This document shows positions 1-8,550 of a stretch of DNA of 64,000 nt, piece after piece. This DNA comes from Natronorubrum tibetense GA33. Lineage in GTDB: Archaea > Halobacteriota > Halobacteria > Halobacteriales > Natrialbaceae. A program made the position numbers and the translations under genes. The notes below the pieces were generated by a model, which saw only the letters and a program-made list of their open reading frames with translations, was not told where the DNA came from and did no database searches. The DNA is taken from NCBI RefSeq assembly GCF_000383975.1, contig NZ_KB913017.1, positions 3,758,265 through 3,822,264 of the forward strand. The letters are read 5' to 3'. The first letter of the stretch is position 1. Every line of letters begins with the position of its first letter.

Positions 1-14
1 TTGTTCTGCGGCAA

Positions 15-635
15 ATGTTCCCAAAAAAGTTCCAGAAGTGGAAAAGCCAAGAAGGAGTGGTGACGTGGGATTCATTCAGTTGGGGTGATGGCTCTAACCC
101 TGCACAAATTAGCGCCATTAATTACCATATGGTCCAAGCATTGCGGAAGGATCTGGAAGGACACAATTTCGAGACTGCCGTCGAAATAGGATGCGGGTAT
201 GGACGGGTAACCCCATGGTTATCTGACTATGCATCTACTGTGATCGGTATTGAGCCAAACGAAGAAATGGCACAATATATAGAGAAATATCACCCCAATA
301 TAAAATATATTCAATCAAAAGCGCAAGATATGCCATTGGATGATGATAGTGTTGGCTTGATTTTTACGCGCTCTGTATTACAACATATACCCCCAAATGA
401 TATACAGAGTGTTTGCAATGAAGTATCTCGTGTGACTTCATCTAATTCTCGTTTGTTGCTCTGCGAGGCGACCTCAGGAGAGGGGGATAATCAAAGTTTC
501 TGGCCTCGTCCCAAAAGCACCTATAAAGAACTATTCTCAGATTTCGAACTAACACAGAGTTGGAAAAGAGACGCTCCTGCAAAAACGCGGGAACACACTC
601 GTGAAAGGATGACGTTCATCTGCAAACAGTCCTGA
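15..635 (+). CDS. Class I SAM-dependent methyltransferase, possibly 5'-truncated
   Basis: Small Rossmann-fold methyltransferase, probably acting on a glycan or lipid intermediate. Motif I (VEIGCGYGRVTPWL) lies at residues 57-70 and is followed by an acidic strand end (GIEPNEEM) and a motif-IV/post region (FTRSVLQHIPP), the usual methyltransferase-11 order. The frame stays open to the window edge, so the true start may lie upstream; the ATG at 15 is simply the first one seen. The AT-rich codon use matches the following glycan genes and differs from the right-hand part of the window. The substrate cannot be told from sequence. Confidence 0.75.
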   Translation: MFPKKFQKWKSQEGVVTWDSFSWGDGSNPAQISAINYHMVQALRKDLEGHNFETAVEIGCGYGRVTPWLSDYASTVIGIEPNEEMAQYIEKYHPNIKYIQSKAQDMPLDDDSVGLIFTRSVLQHIPPNDIQSVCNEVSRVTSSNSRLLLCEATSGEGDNQSFWPRPKSTYKELFSDFELTQSWKRDAPAKTREHTRERMTFICKQS

Positions 636-944
636 TAGCTATCGATTTCCCATTCGCCAGGGAGTTCATCACGCATCAATTTTTATTTCATTTGGTTTAT
701 CAATTAACCCTGGAAGTCTGTCGTCTATGGTGGTGGCTGAGCAACTGAAGAATCAATCTGTTTTCTTCACGTGATATTTAGTATCACTGATTGGTTATCC
801 AAATTATAAACAGATATTGGCAATTGTTTAATACTGATTGGGACTTTCTACGATAGTGCTTGAATGTTTTTGTTCAGTTCCTCGAATCGTGTCCTTTGTA
901 TGAGTAACTAGGTTTAAATTCGATGACCGCATGGTGGTTGACTG
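636..944. other. Intergenic AT-rich gap with a promoter near its right end
   Basis: I see no convincing gene here. The short reading frames on either strand lack recognisable motifs. A TATA-like stretch near 911-920 is listed separately as the promoter of the next gene. Confidence 0.5.
911..920 (+). promoter_or_regulatory. TATA box of the phosphatase-fold gene
   Basis: The sequence GGTTTAAATT is centred about 29 nt before the ATG at 945. This is the spacing expected when an archaeal transcript starts at or just before the start codon, so the mRNA is probably leaderless. AT-rich surroundings make chance matches more likely. Confidence 0.4.
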
Positions 945-1955
945 ATGCAAGTACCAGACAATCCTATTCGAAAGGCTATTAATAACCCTAAGAAGGTTCC
1001 AAAATTCATCTTTGATGACATTATGCTCAAAACAATATCTGAAATCCACTCCTCACTCATTTCATCACAATATCCACAGCAAGAAGATTTGTTGGGTAAG
1101 CTTCGATCTGAAGATAATTACTGCCTTATTGTACTAGATGCATGTAGATTTGATTATCTTCAGAGTAGCTTTCACCAGTATTTTCAAGGAGAATGTATGC
1201 CAACGTGGGCTGCTTCGCTGAATACATTCCAATATCTACAAAATCTCTGGAAAGGGACATATGATTTTCCATATATAACTGCTGCTGCGCCCGTGACAAG
1301 CCAGAAATTTAATTTTCAAGATGGTGAAAAAGTGGATGGTCTTGCGGGCGATGGTGCTGAACTGAGTAAACGATATAATGGATACATACCAAATGAACAC
1401 TTCAATCAACTTGTTGAAGTATGGCGTGAAGCTTGGGACGAAGATTTAGGTGTGTGTCCACCAGAACCTGTTACAGAGCGGGCAATTGATATTGCTCCCG
1501 AGACAGATCAAATGGTAGTTCACTACTTCCAACCCCATGGTCCGTTTATTGGCTCTAAACAACTTACAGGTCAAATTGAAGAATATGATACTAACATAAA
1601 AGGAGGAGCAGTCGAAAAAGGCATTTGGTCCGCCGCTAAATCTGGAGATTTGAACAAATCAGATCTACGGAAAATGTACCAAGCTAATCTGGATCGAGTA
1701 CTCCCTGCCGTTGGGGAATTAGTGCAACGAACCGATTTTGACAAGTATATTGTTATTGGAGATCACGGTGAAGCTCTCGGAGAATATAATAGATATTACC
1801 ATTCTATAGAACATCCAAAAGTTCGGCTCGTCCCATGGGCACAGATCGATGGGGTTCAGGAGAACATACCGGAAATGTGGGAATATGAGGCTGAAGCTCA
1901 GTCCATTGATAAGGATACTGTTTCTAGACTTCAGGAGCTAGGTTATATTGAATAA
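945..1955 (+). CDS. Alkaline phosphatase/sulfatase-fold protein of the glycan cluster
   Basis: Predicted metal-dependent hydrolase or transferase of the alkaline phosphatase superfamily. Visible signatures are an N-terminal metal-site strand (IVLDACRFDYL, about residue 62), a central HGPF (about residue 200) and a C-terminal metal site (VIGDHGEALGEY, near residue 270). The usual sulfatase nucleophile motif CxPSR is absent; a TWAAS segment occupies the expected place, so Thr or Ser may be the nucleophile. There is no signal peptide, so it probably acts in the cytoplasm. Related proteins often sit in archaeal surface-glycan loci, where removal or transfer of sulfate or a phospho-group is plausible but unproven. 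Confidence 0.7.
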   Translation: MQVPDNPIRKAINNPKKVPKFIFDDIMLKTISEIHSSLISSQYPQQEDLLGKLRSEDNYCLIVLDACRFDYLQSSFHQYFQGECMPTWAASLNTFQYLQNLWKGTYDFPYITAAAPVTSQKFNFQDGEKVDGLAGDGAELSKRYNGYIPNEHFNQLVEVWREAWDEDLGVCPPEPVTERAIDIAPETDQMVVHYFQPHGPFIGSKQLTGQIEEYDTNIKGGAVEKGIWSAAKSGDLNKSDLRKMYQANLDRVLPAVGELVQRTDFDKYIVIGDHGEALGEYNRYYHSIEHPKVRLVPWAQIDGVQENIPEMWEYEAEAQSIDKDTVSRLQELGYIE

Positions 1956-2032
1956 CTCCTCACGTTGCTGCTTTACTATGCTTTAATGCGTGAAGCCACA
2001 ATCAACATCCAAGGGGCATCTTATCCCTGGCT

Positions 2033-3529
2033 ATGGCAATAATGGACAAAGACATAATAAAACTAACTAATCAAAACTCAAATCGGAGAGAGTTTATGGT
2101 GTCAGGGATCGTGCTCATATTATTAGTTGGTGTGTTTGCCCCCGCCAGTGCATTGTTAACTGGAATCACAGACCAATTGTCATTTTTATTTATCGGTCTG
2201 GCAGGATTTATCTGGCTATTATTTATTCTGTATCGAGGGTGCTTAGCAGCGGGATTTGCATCATCAGTACCAGCTCTCGTTTCATTTAATATTGGTATTC
2301 CGTTATCACCTTGGATTGGTCCTACTAGAGTTGAATTGTTACTGGTCGATTTCGGTTTGGTTTTGGTAGCCGCGTTGTCAATTTTATTATGGCATATAGA
2401 ATCCAAAAGTCATATATTGTATTTGATCCTGCCAATATTTTTGTTTGCAGTTTGGTCATTTATTTCTGGCATCGTAGCAGTATTACAAGGTTATCCCCCC
2501 ACAGGCATTATATTTGGTATTAACCAATTCCGATATGTGTTAATAGCGATCGCTACTATTGGAATCTCATTATCATTTGGTCATAAACCAATCATGATCA
2601 CACTATTTACATCCATTTCAATCCATTCTATTAATGCTATTATGCAATCATTGATTGGTCGTCCATGGGGTCTGCCTTATTACGGAGACAGTGGCATGAG
2701 TGTAGCTAATACAGAGATTGGTTTCGGCTTGCTCCAATTTACTACAGGATTATTTCCTGGCGGATTCGTAGGTAGTTCACGGTCGTTACTTGCCATGTTA
2801 TTAATTGTGTTTGTACCTGCAATTTATTACCTATCTAAAGGAGGATTTCAAGCAGTTCCTGCTCTGGTTTGCATAATATCAACCCCACTTGTAGTGATAG
2901 CTAGCCGATCGCAGAATGGTTTGGCAGTATTTATAATATCGTGTGTCATAATAGTGACTGTGCTATTACTCATAAGATGTAATAAATTTATATCTTTGGC
3001 CACCATATTAGCGGGGACTATTATTGGCTTTTTCTTATTATGGGCATTTATTTGGAGAATTTTGTCACTTGATCTCACTTCGACCTCTGCGATCCGGTAC
3101 CGGCAGTATATTATTGCTATTGAAACCGGATTTTCTCACCCAGGGTTCGGAATTGGTGGGATGAACTTTAATTGGTACACAGATTTAGGCCTTAGAGAGG
3201 GATATGAAGATGTTGAAGAAATCTATGGGGTACATAATACGTTTTTAGCTTACTTTGCTGAATTGGGACTTCCTGGGCTGTTACTATATATTATATCCAT
3301 ATTTGTCCCATACTATTATTGTATCAAAAAATTCGCTTCTACCCATTCATTGTTAGCAGGTTTATTCGCTATTGGGATGTTAAATTTCCATATATTTTCC
3401 AACCTTGCATGGGTGTATCATAGAGAAGTTGTGATAATGACGTTTTGGCTAGTAGTGACGGTTGCCAGCACTAGCTGTTTAGATATGAATAATATTAAGC
3501 GAAGGTCGAAATTCACCTTCGAGGAGTAA
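2033..3529 (+). CDS. O-antigen ligase/polymerase (Wzy)-like membrane protein
   Basis: Polytopic membrane protein of 498 residues with roughly 11-13 hydrophobic segments. A large loop late in the protein is followed by the segment GVHNTFLAYFAELGLPGLLL (around residue 400), which is diagnostic of the Wzy_C/O-antigen ligase family; its His is the conserved one of that family. It probably polymerises or transfers lipid-linked oligosaccharide on the outer face of the membrane. ATG codons at 2033 and 2042 are both possible starts. It lies between the phosphatase-fold gene and an IS remnant, in the same orientation as the genes to its left. Confidence 0.8.
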   Translation: MAIMDKDIIKLTNQNSNRREFMVSGIVLILLVGVFAPASALLTGITDQLSFLFIGLAGFIWLLFILYRGCLAAGFASSVPALVSFNIGIPLSPWIGPTRVELLLVDFGLVLVAALSILLWHIESKSHILYLILPIFLFAVWSFISGIVAVLQGYPPTGIIFGINQFRYVLIAIATIGISLSFGHKPIMITLFTSISIHSINAIMQSLIGRPWGLPYYGDSGMSVANTEIGFGLLQFTTGLFPGGFVGSSRSLLAMLLIVFVPAIYYLSKGGFQAVPALVCIISTPLVVIASRSQNGLAVFIISCVIIVTVLLLIRCNKFISLATILAGTIIGFFLLWAFIWRILSLDLTSTSAIRYRQYIIAIETGFSHPGFGIGGMNFNWYTDLGLREGYEDVEEIYGVHNTFLAYFAELGLPGLLLYIISIFVPYYYCIKKFASTHSLLAGLFAIGMLNFHIFSNLAWVYHREVVIMTFWLVVTVASTSCLDMNNIKRRSKFTFEE

Positions 3530-3575
3530 TTCACATGATACTCGTGGATTTTTAGTTTGTGGCATGGTTCCAGAC

Positions 3576-4040
3576 GGCATTGTTCAGATCAGGTGGTTCC
3601 AGCAATATGCATAGCTCTGCAACCATGTTTCAGCAGGTGCTGGCTCGACGTTTCTGAAACAGTTCCCAAACCGGGAGGTGCGTCGTTTTATTTCTTTGAA
3701 GAGACATTCGACGGTGTTCCGACTTCCATATTTCTCGTATCGAAATCGGAGGCCGAACTGGTGGAGTGCAGCTTTGATCCACGGTGCTGAATTGACGAGA
3801 AACACAGCATTATCGAAATCATGTTTCTCAGTGAACCCCGAAAAACCATTCTGTCAGCGCGGTCGTAGTCGTCGAATACAGCCGTACATGGAGTATATTG
3901 TTCGTTCGGGATCAACAGAAGTGTACAGCCAATAGCGATAGTTATCAAGTTGAATTACTATCTTGCCAAGCGTAACGTGATTCGGTTCCTAGTCAACTGC
4001 TGACTGTAGATCGCATTTATAAACCAAATCGTGAACTGCC
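3576..4040 (-). mobile_element. Decayed, internally deleted IS6-family-like element
   Basis: The left end GGCATTGTTCAGATCAGG and the reverse complement of the right end (4040 leftward, GGCAGTTCACGATTTGG) resemble each other if small gaps are allowed, so they look like terminal inverted repeats. Only about 465 bp separate them, against roughly 700-800 bp for intact IS6 elements. Between them lies a broken transposase. No flanking target duplication is visible. The boundaries are an inference; the transposase remnant is firmer. Confidence 0.45.
3584..3970 (-). pseudogene. IS6-family transposase remnant with frameshifts
   Basis: Read on the minus strand, fragments match the C-terminal half of the DDE transposase of haloarchaeal IS6-type elements. 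An upstream piece contains DNYRYWLYTSVDPER, then EKHDFDNAVFLV, then a last frame with RFRYEKYGSRNTVECLFKEI and WLQSYAYCWNHLI. The pieces fall in two or more frames around 3830-3870, and an in-frame stop follows RRLRPR, so no full protein can be made. The N-terminal DNA-binding part and first catalytic Asp are missing or unrecognisable. Confidence 0.7.
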
Positions 4041-4305
4041 TTGCAACTACGTTTGACACCAACTTCTCTAATTCTCGAATGGTATTCGAAACCGAGAGAC
4101 CGGAAAGATGGAGTCAAGTACCGAGCTCCATCAGTTGAGGCGGGTTCCATTCTTACTCAACAAAACTCAAATCATCCAGTCGCTACACCCGCTGAGACGG
4201 TCGGTTTTGGCATGATCGCCATAAAATCGTGTCTCCTCACTTTTCACGTTTAACGAAACACCACCATCAGAATGGGAACAAGTTTATATTAGCCTCGTTC
4301 AGAAT
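3971..4305. other. Gap between IS remnant and ParB-like gene
   Basis: The first 70 bases are probably the end of the IS remnant. The rest shows no convincing gene: one 70-codon frame lacks any motif and has no promoter-like context. A TATA box for the next gene lies at the right end. Confidence 0.4.
4281..4290 (+). promoter_or_regulatory. TATA box of the ParB/Srx-like gene
   Basis: AGTTTATATT lies about 29 nt upstream of the ATG at 4315. The spacing supports a leaderless transcript starting at that ATG rather than at the in-frame GTG at 4306. Confidence 0.5.
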
Positions 4306-4314
4306 GTGTTACCT

Positions 4315-5043
4315 ATGAAGATAAATCATTGCCGTGAAATAGTAGAACACATACTCACACACTTTGTTTCGAATGAGTTAGCATTCAAAGTGTCTGACTT
4401 GATGCGAAGTCGTGATATTGATCGATACGATACTCCTCTTTCCCCATTCAAACGCTATTATATTCCGCCATCCAAAATCAAACGAAATACAGGCCGTAAG
4501 TATCCGCCTTGGAAAAACCGCAAAAGCTTATTGGGACAGGTTCAAGATGGTATCTGGGATCAACGCCCCCCAACACCAGATGGATACCCCATTAAATTCA
4601 ATGAAAGATCTCAATTCATATGCTCTAAGTTGCACTTTGAGGACGGAGTACCGTTAACAGATATTGATCAGTACAAAGAACAAATCGGTGATTTCAACTC
4701 CGAACTCATAAGGGAAGATATTCGTAGGATAGGTGAATTGATTCAAAGTATTAGAAATCACGGATATAAAACACAAGACGAATTGGGAGAATTTCCAAAT
4801 AACAAACTAAAGCGCTATACTAACGAAATTGCAGTTGATATTGCTCGAGACGGCGAATTTCTTTTTGTAGATGGTAGCCACCGACTTACAGCAGCAAAGA
4901 TTCTGGATCTCGATGCTGTCCCTGTTGTGGTGCTTGTTCGCCATGAGCAATGGATGAAAACAATTGAGGAATTGATTGAAAGTGATAGAATTAGAGAGTT
5001 ACCTTCAAATCATCCAGACGTACGATTTTCCAAACTAGACTGA
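4315..5043 (+). CDS. ParB/sulfiredoxin-fold domain protein in the glycan cluster
   Basis: A protein of about 242 residues whose C-terminal half carries a ParB-N/Srx-type core: NEIAVDIARDGEFLFVDGSH around residues 165-185, then RLTAAKILDLDAVPVVVLVRH. The GSHRL segment is the family's phosphate- or nucleotide-binding loop. There is no helix-turn-helix of the kind found in plasmid-partition ParB, so partition is unlikely. Relatives occur in archaeal and bacterial glycan clusters, possibly as nucleotide-dependent enzymes; the exact reaction is unknown. An in-frame GTG lies at 4306, but the ATG at 4315 fits the TATA spacing better. It is followed 52 bp later by a glycosyltransferase gene. Confidence 0.65.
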   Translation: MKINHCREIVEHILTHFVSNELAFKVSDLMRSRDIDRYDTPLSPFKRYYIPPSKIKRNTGRKYPPWKNRKSLLGQVQDGIWDQRPPTPDGYPIKFNERSQFICSKLHFEDGVPLTDIDQYKEQIGDFNSELIREDIRRIGELIQSIRNHGYKTQDELGEFPNNKLKRYTNEIAVDIARDGEFLFVDGSHRLTAAKILDLDAVPVVVLVRHEQWMKTIEELIESDRIRELPSNHPDVRFSKLD

Positions 5044-5095
5044 GTGTATGGCTATAAAACAATAAATTTTTACCAATCGACGACAACATTCCTGC

Positions 5096-6310
5096 ATGAA
5101 GATAGCAGTTTTAGTTAATAGCTTTCCAAAAATATCAGAGACATTTATTTTAGATCAAATTATAGAAATGATTGAACGAGGGCACCATGTAGAAATCTTT
5201 GCCCGAAATAAAACTGATGAGGAGGTAGTACACGAGGAAATTCAAGAATATAATTTGCTTTCAAATACCCATTACCCAAACATACCTCAGAACAAAATTC
5301 GGCGAATACTGTCCGCTGGAAAGACTTTCGCTGTCAACTTTCCTTACCGGCCTCGGAGAGTAATCGAATCGCTTCGAATTGGGAAATATGGGCGTGATGC
5401 TCTTTCATTACGGATGCTACACTACTCCCAATCATTTAAAGAAAATGATTTTGATGTACTATATTGTCATTTCGGCCCAAATGGTAATCTTGGTTCTCTT
5501 CTCAAACAAACTGGAACAAATGCACGAGTGATAACTGTGTTCCATGGGTATGGGATACGTCTAGGAATCGAAAATGGTCCTGGTATGTATGATGAGGCAT
5601 TTAAACACAGTGACCTACTGTTAGCAAACTCAAAGTCCACTATTGATAAGTTAATAAAAATGGGCGCTGATCCGGATAGTATTATATTCCACTCTATTGG
5701 AGTAAATATTAATGAATTTTATCCTAGAAAAGATGGTGTAAACGGCAATGATACCGATAAGGTGATCGTAACAACCGTGGCAAGGTTAGCAGAAATAAAA
5801 GGCCATGAATATGCGATTCAAGCGATCTCCGAGATCATCGATAGAAACATCGATCCAGAAATTGAATACCGAATTGTTGGCGGGGGGCCAAAACGAAGTG
5901 AGCTCGAGCAATTGGTTTGTGAACTCAATATCGAAAATTCAGTTCTCTTTACTGGACAGGTGGATCGATCTACTGTCCAAAGTCATCTTAAAGAAACAGA
6001 TTTGTTTTTACTATCAAGTCTCGATGAAGGTCTTGGAATAGTTCTACTTGAAGCACAAGCTTCTGGTATTCCAGTTATTGCAACTAACGTTGGTGGTATT
6101 CCAGATGCGGTTAATCAGAATGAGTCAGCTATACTTGTTCCGCCAAAGAAACCAATGTTATTGGCAGATGAACTGGAGTTTCTATGCAACAATCCTGATC
6201 AGTGGATCGATATGGGAAATAAAGGAAGAGAATATATTAAAAATAATTTTAATTCTAATGATTTGAATGACAAATTGGAAAGGGTTTTGAAAGGAAATAC
6301 TAGACAATAA
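5096..6310 (+). CDS. GT4-family glycosyltransferase (GT-B fold)
   Basis: A retaining GT-B glycosyltransferase of 404 residues, the usual size. The N-terminal acceptor domain starts MKIAVLVNSFPKISETFI, like the colanic-acid/WcaL group. The C-terminal donor domain has VARLAEIKGHEYAIQAI and then the EX7E motif in DEGLGIVLLEAQASGIPVIA (about residues 318-337), followed by TNVGGIPDAV, which binds the nucleotide sugar. It probably adds one sugar to a lipid-linked glycan at the cytoplasmic membrane face. Donor and linkage cannot be read from sequence. An AT-rich TATA-like stretch lies at about 5061-5073. Confidence 0.88.
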   Translation: MKIAVLVNSFPKISETFILDQIIEMIERGHHVEIFARNKTDEEVVHEEIQEYNLLSNTHYPNIPQNKIRRILSAGKTFAVNFPYRPRRVIESLRIGKYGRDALSLRMLHYSQSFKENDFDVLYCHFGPNGNLGSLLKQTGTNARVITVFHGYGIRLGIENGPGMYDEAFKHSDLLLANSKSTIDKLIKMGADPDSIIFHSIGVNINEFYPRKDGVNGNDTDKVIVTTVARLAEIKGHEYAIQAISEIIDRNIDPEIEYRIVGGGPKRSELEQLVCELNIENSVLFTGQVDRSTVQSHLKETDLFLLSSLDEGLGIVLLEAQASGIPVIATNVGGIPDAVNQNESAILVPPKKPMLLADELEFLCNNPDQWIDMGNKGREYIKNNFNSNDLNDKLERVLKGNTRQ

Positions 6311-6401
6311 TATATACTACAGAGCCCAGTATAGTTAAGTTATTTCATGAGAAGTACTATCTGTGAAACACGCCTGAGGCCATAATCGCGATCGGAGTTT
6401 G

Positions 6402-6409
6402 CTATTCTT
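6402..6409 (+). repeat. Target-site duplication, left copy
   Basis: CTATTCTT directly abuts the left terminal inverted repeat of the IS5-family element. Confidence 0.75.
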
Positions 6410-7388
6410 GGTCTTGTTTAGACGCCTGAATTCAGGCATGTGAGCGGTCGAGCGCTAGTTCGATGTTTCTGATGGCACATTTCAGGACGAGTTCGCGGAA
6501 CTGTCCAAACCAAGTTCGTGCACGGACGATCTCGCCGTATTTGCGCCGCAGCGCGAAAAACGTCGATTCGACGGTCGAGCGCTGATGATACGTTTCATCA
6601 TCGAGCAACACATTGTTCGCGACGCCCGTCCAGCCGAATTCGCGGTGCTTGATCACCGGTGTAACGCCTTCAGCACGGAGTTTGTGGCGAAACAGCCACC
6701 AGTCGTAGCCTTTGTCGGCAGTTAGTTTGGTCACTCTGTCTAGATTTCGTTGCAGGACCTGCCAACCGATCTGTGTGTCGTGCGGTTGTTTCATCGAGCA
6801 ATGTATATCTAGAATCGCACTGGTTTTGCAGTCGATCAAAACGGTCGTTTTCACGGCTTTGAACGTGTAGTTCGTCTTGTTCGCGTAGTGCTGGCTCGCC
6901 GCGACGCGATCCATGCCGGTTGCGTCGATTGCCTGAATCTCACCGATGTCATGCAGCTCCGCCGACAACCGCAGTAAGACGCGCCAGATCGGCATCTGCA
7001 GCTGTTGCATGCGAGCGCACACGGTGGAAAAATCGGGCAGTTCGGACACTTCTAGACCAAGTTTAGCGACGATACCGTGCATCTCGTGAAGGACGTCTAA
7101 GAGACGGCGGTACGGGTGATCAAGATACTCGCGGAGGCCGTGAATCGCAACGATCACCCAGTCTGCGTAGCCGCCGTTACCTTTCTGAACGGCCGGTTCT
7201 GGCGCACCAGCGACGACTTTTTGGGCAAGCGAGACAACGCGGCTAGTGAAGCGGGCTAGTTTGCTGGACACAAACACACCGTCCCGCTTCACTTCCTAGT
7301 AAGTTAGACATTTAGAACGAGCTACTAGGCAGACGATACTATCCGCAGACTGCTTCAGCCGGAGAGGTTCTAGCGTCTAAACACGGCC
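6410..7388 (-). mobile_element. Complete IS5-family insertion sequence (979 bp)
   Basis: Both ends are visible. The left end GGTCTTGTTTAGACGC (6410-6425) matches the reverse complement of the right end (7373-7388, GGCCGTGTTTAGACGC) at 14 of 16 positions. The element is flanked by perfect 8-bp copies of CTATTCTT at 6402-6409 and 7389-7396, read as the target-site duplication. It holds a single intact transposase gene. It sits in the AT-rich gap between the GT4 and AglQ-like genes and breaks neither. The intact repeats suggest a fairly recent insertion. Confidence 0.85.
6432..7292 (-). CDS. IS5-family DDE transposase
   Basis: An intact 286-residue transposase that should catalyse cut-and-paste movement of its own element. 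The catalytic acidic residues are seen in IQAIDATGMDR (about residue 133, first D), TKLTADKGYDWW (about 197, second D) and RSTVESTFFALRRKYGEIVRA (about 243, the E with the conserved R and K spacing). The N-terminal part has the helix-rich DNA-binding segment usual for haloarchaeal IS5 members. Base composition is higher in GC than the surrounding island, consistent with arrival from elsewhere. The frame has no stop or shift, so it may be active. Confidence 0.92.
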   Translation of the reverse strand: MKRDGVFVSSKLARFTSRVVSLAQKVVAGAPEPAVQKGNGGYADWVIVAIHGLREYLDHPYRRLLDVLHEMHGIVAKLGLEVSELPDFSTVCARMQQLQMPIWRVLLRLSAELHDIGEIQAIDATGMDRVAASQHYANKTNYTFKAVKTTVLIDCKTSAILDIHCSMKQPHDTQIGWQVLQRNLDRVTKLTADKGYDWWLFRHKLRAEGVTPVIKHREFGWTGVANNVLLDDETYHQRSTVESTFFALRRKYGEIVRARTWFGQFRELVLKCAIRNIELALDRSHA

Positions 7389-7396
7389 CTATTCTT
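7389..7396 (+). repeat. Target-site duplication, right copy
   Basis: CTATTCTT directly abuts the right terminal inverted repeat, identical to the copy at 6402-6409. Confidence 0.75.
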
Positions 7397-7404
7397 ATTA
7401 ATTA

Positions 7405-8550
7405 CTATTCCATACCATCTAATTTGATTGTTAAATTAGGCGACCATGTCAATTCATACATTCTTGCAGCGAGGGTTCTAGGATCACATGTATTTTTTTC
7501 CATTAACATTGTGTTTTGATCATAGTGATCACTAAGTTGCTTTTCAATTAAGTTAGATTTCAATGTGTCTGGCTCGTTTCCACAGATATGCCAAAAATAT
7601 GCTATTTCAAATCCCGAGGGGTTATATGGGTAACCATATTTGTTACTGTCTATGGATTCTATATAATCATTTGACTTAGAAAATTCAAAAATGCTTTCAA
7701 ATGTGGAACATTCCCAAAATGGGTTATTTGGCCGGTTGTTTTTCAGAATTGCCAATGCTAAAAGGTTAAAAGAATGATATCCAATCGACTTATATATGAG
7801 ATCCGATTTACTGATATCACCGAATGTTAATTGATAGAGTTGGCTACGCCCAATATAGGTCCTCAAAAACGATTTTATTGCCCTAACATCTCCTTTTATC
7901 ATCCCATAAGAAATATTTTTTAATGGCGTGTGTATATGATGCTGTATTAGTCCACTCTCAAAGATTCGTAGATTCTCATTAATTTTTTTCAGAAATATAC
8001 TTATTTGACGAGAAACTTCGCATGAGTCAGTTTTCTTTTCTAGCAAACTGCCTGCCATTGCAAACCATAGCTGATGGTTGAACGTCATATCTAGTCCTAG
8101 GTTTTCCCCATTAATTTCAGTCCTTCCCCATAAGCCAAAATTGTGATTGAAGGGGTGTGATGTGAACACATTTTCAGCTACCTCAAGCAATTCTTTGTCT
8201 TTCAATACATTATGTGATCTGCACAACGCCTCAATTGACCATGCCTGCCCAATTAGTCCATTGCATGAATCTTTGCCGGACGAGATCCTGTGATAGAAGG
8301 TTTTTCCAGACGGACGACACTTGTCTTGAAGAAGATAGGCTGTTGCATCTTCAACCGACTTTTTAAATACATTATTTCCAGTTATTTCATAAGCTCTTGC
8401 GAACGTAATAGCCCAGTGCGATGTGTTGCGAACAGGCGTCTCTTGGTCATTATATGGTCCATTGTGGCCCGGAGGCATACTTCCATCAGATTGCTGTAAT
8501 TTAGTACCCTTGTTTGCTGTTTCTACAATAAAATCTTCAACTCTTTTCAT
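7405..8550 (-). CDS. AglQ-like (alpha/alpha)6-barrel protein of glycan clusters
   Basis: A 381-residue soluble protein resembling the Agl-cluster protein AglQ of haloarchaea, which is needed for N-glycan maturation in Haloferax. The N-terminal signature SDGSMPPGHNGPY (about residues 21-33) and PVRNTSHWAITFARAYEITG, followed by repeated helical hairpins, fit a six-hairpin glycosidase fold. The catalytic role of AglQ homologues is not well settled; trimming, transfer or isomerisation of a glycan are all possible. The gene overlaps the start of the GT2 gene's end by 14 bp (8537-8550), so the two are almost surely cotranscribed. Confidence 0.7.
   Translation of the reverse strand: MKRVEDFIVETANKGTKLQQSDGSMPPGHNGPYNDQETPVRNTSHWAITFARAYEITGNNVFKKSVEDATAYLLQDKCRPSGKTFYHRISSGKDSCNGLIGQAWSIEALCRSHNVLKDKELLEVAENVFTSHPFNHNFGLWGRTEINGENLGLDMTFNHQLWFAMAGSLLEKKTDSCEVSRQISIFLKKINENLRIFESGLIQHHIHTPLKNISYGMIKGDVRAIKSFLRTYIGRSQLYQLTFGDISKSDLIYKSIGYHSFNLLALAILKNNRPNNPFWECSTFESIFEFSKSNDYIESIDSNKYGYPYNPSGFEIAYFWHICGNEPDTLKSNLIEKQLSDHYDQNTMLMEKNTCDPRTLAARMYELTWSPNLTIKLDGME

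Noticed and set aside
4041-4253. Small protein gene of 70 codons after the IS remnant
   Set aside because: No motif, no homologue-like features and poor context; it probably lies in degraded IS-flanking DNA.
4306-5043. Plasmid partition protein ParB
   Set aside because: The ParB-type core lacks the HTH and there is no ParA gene nearby; the context is glycan synthesis.
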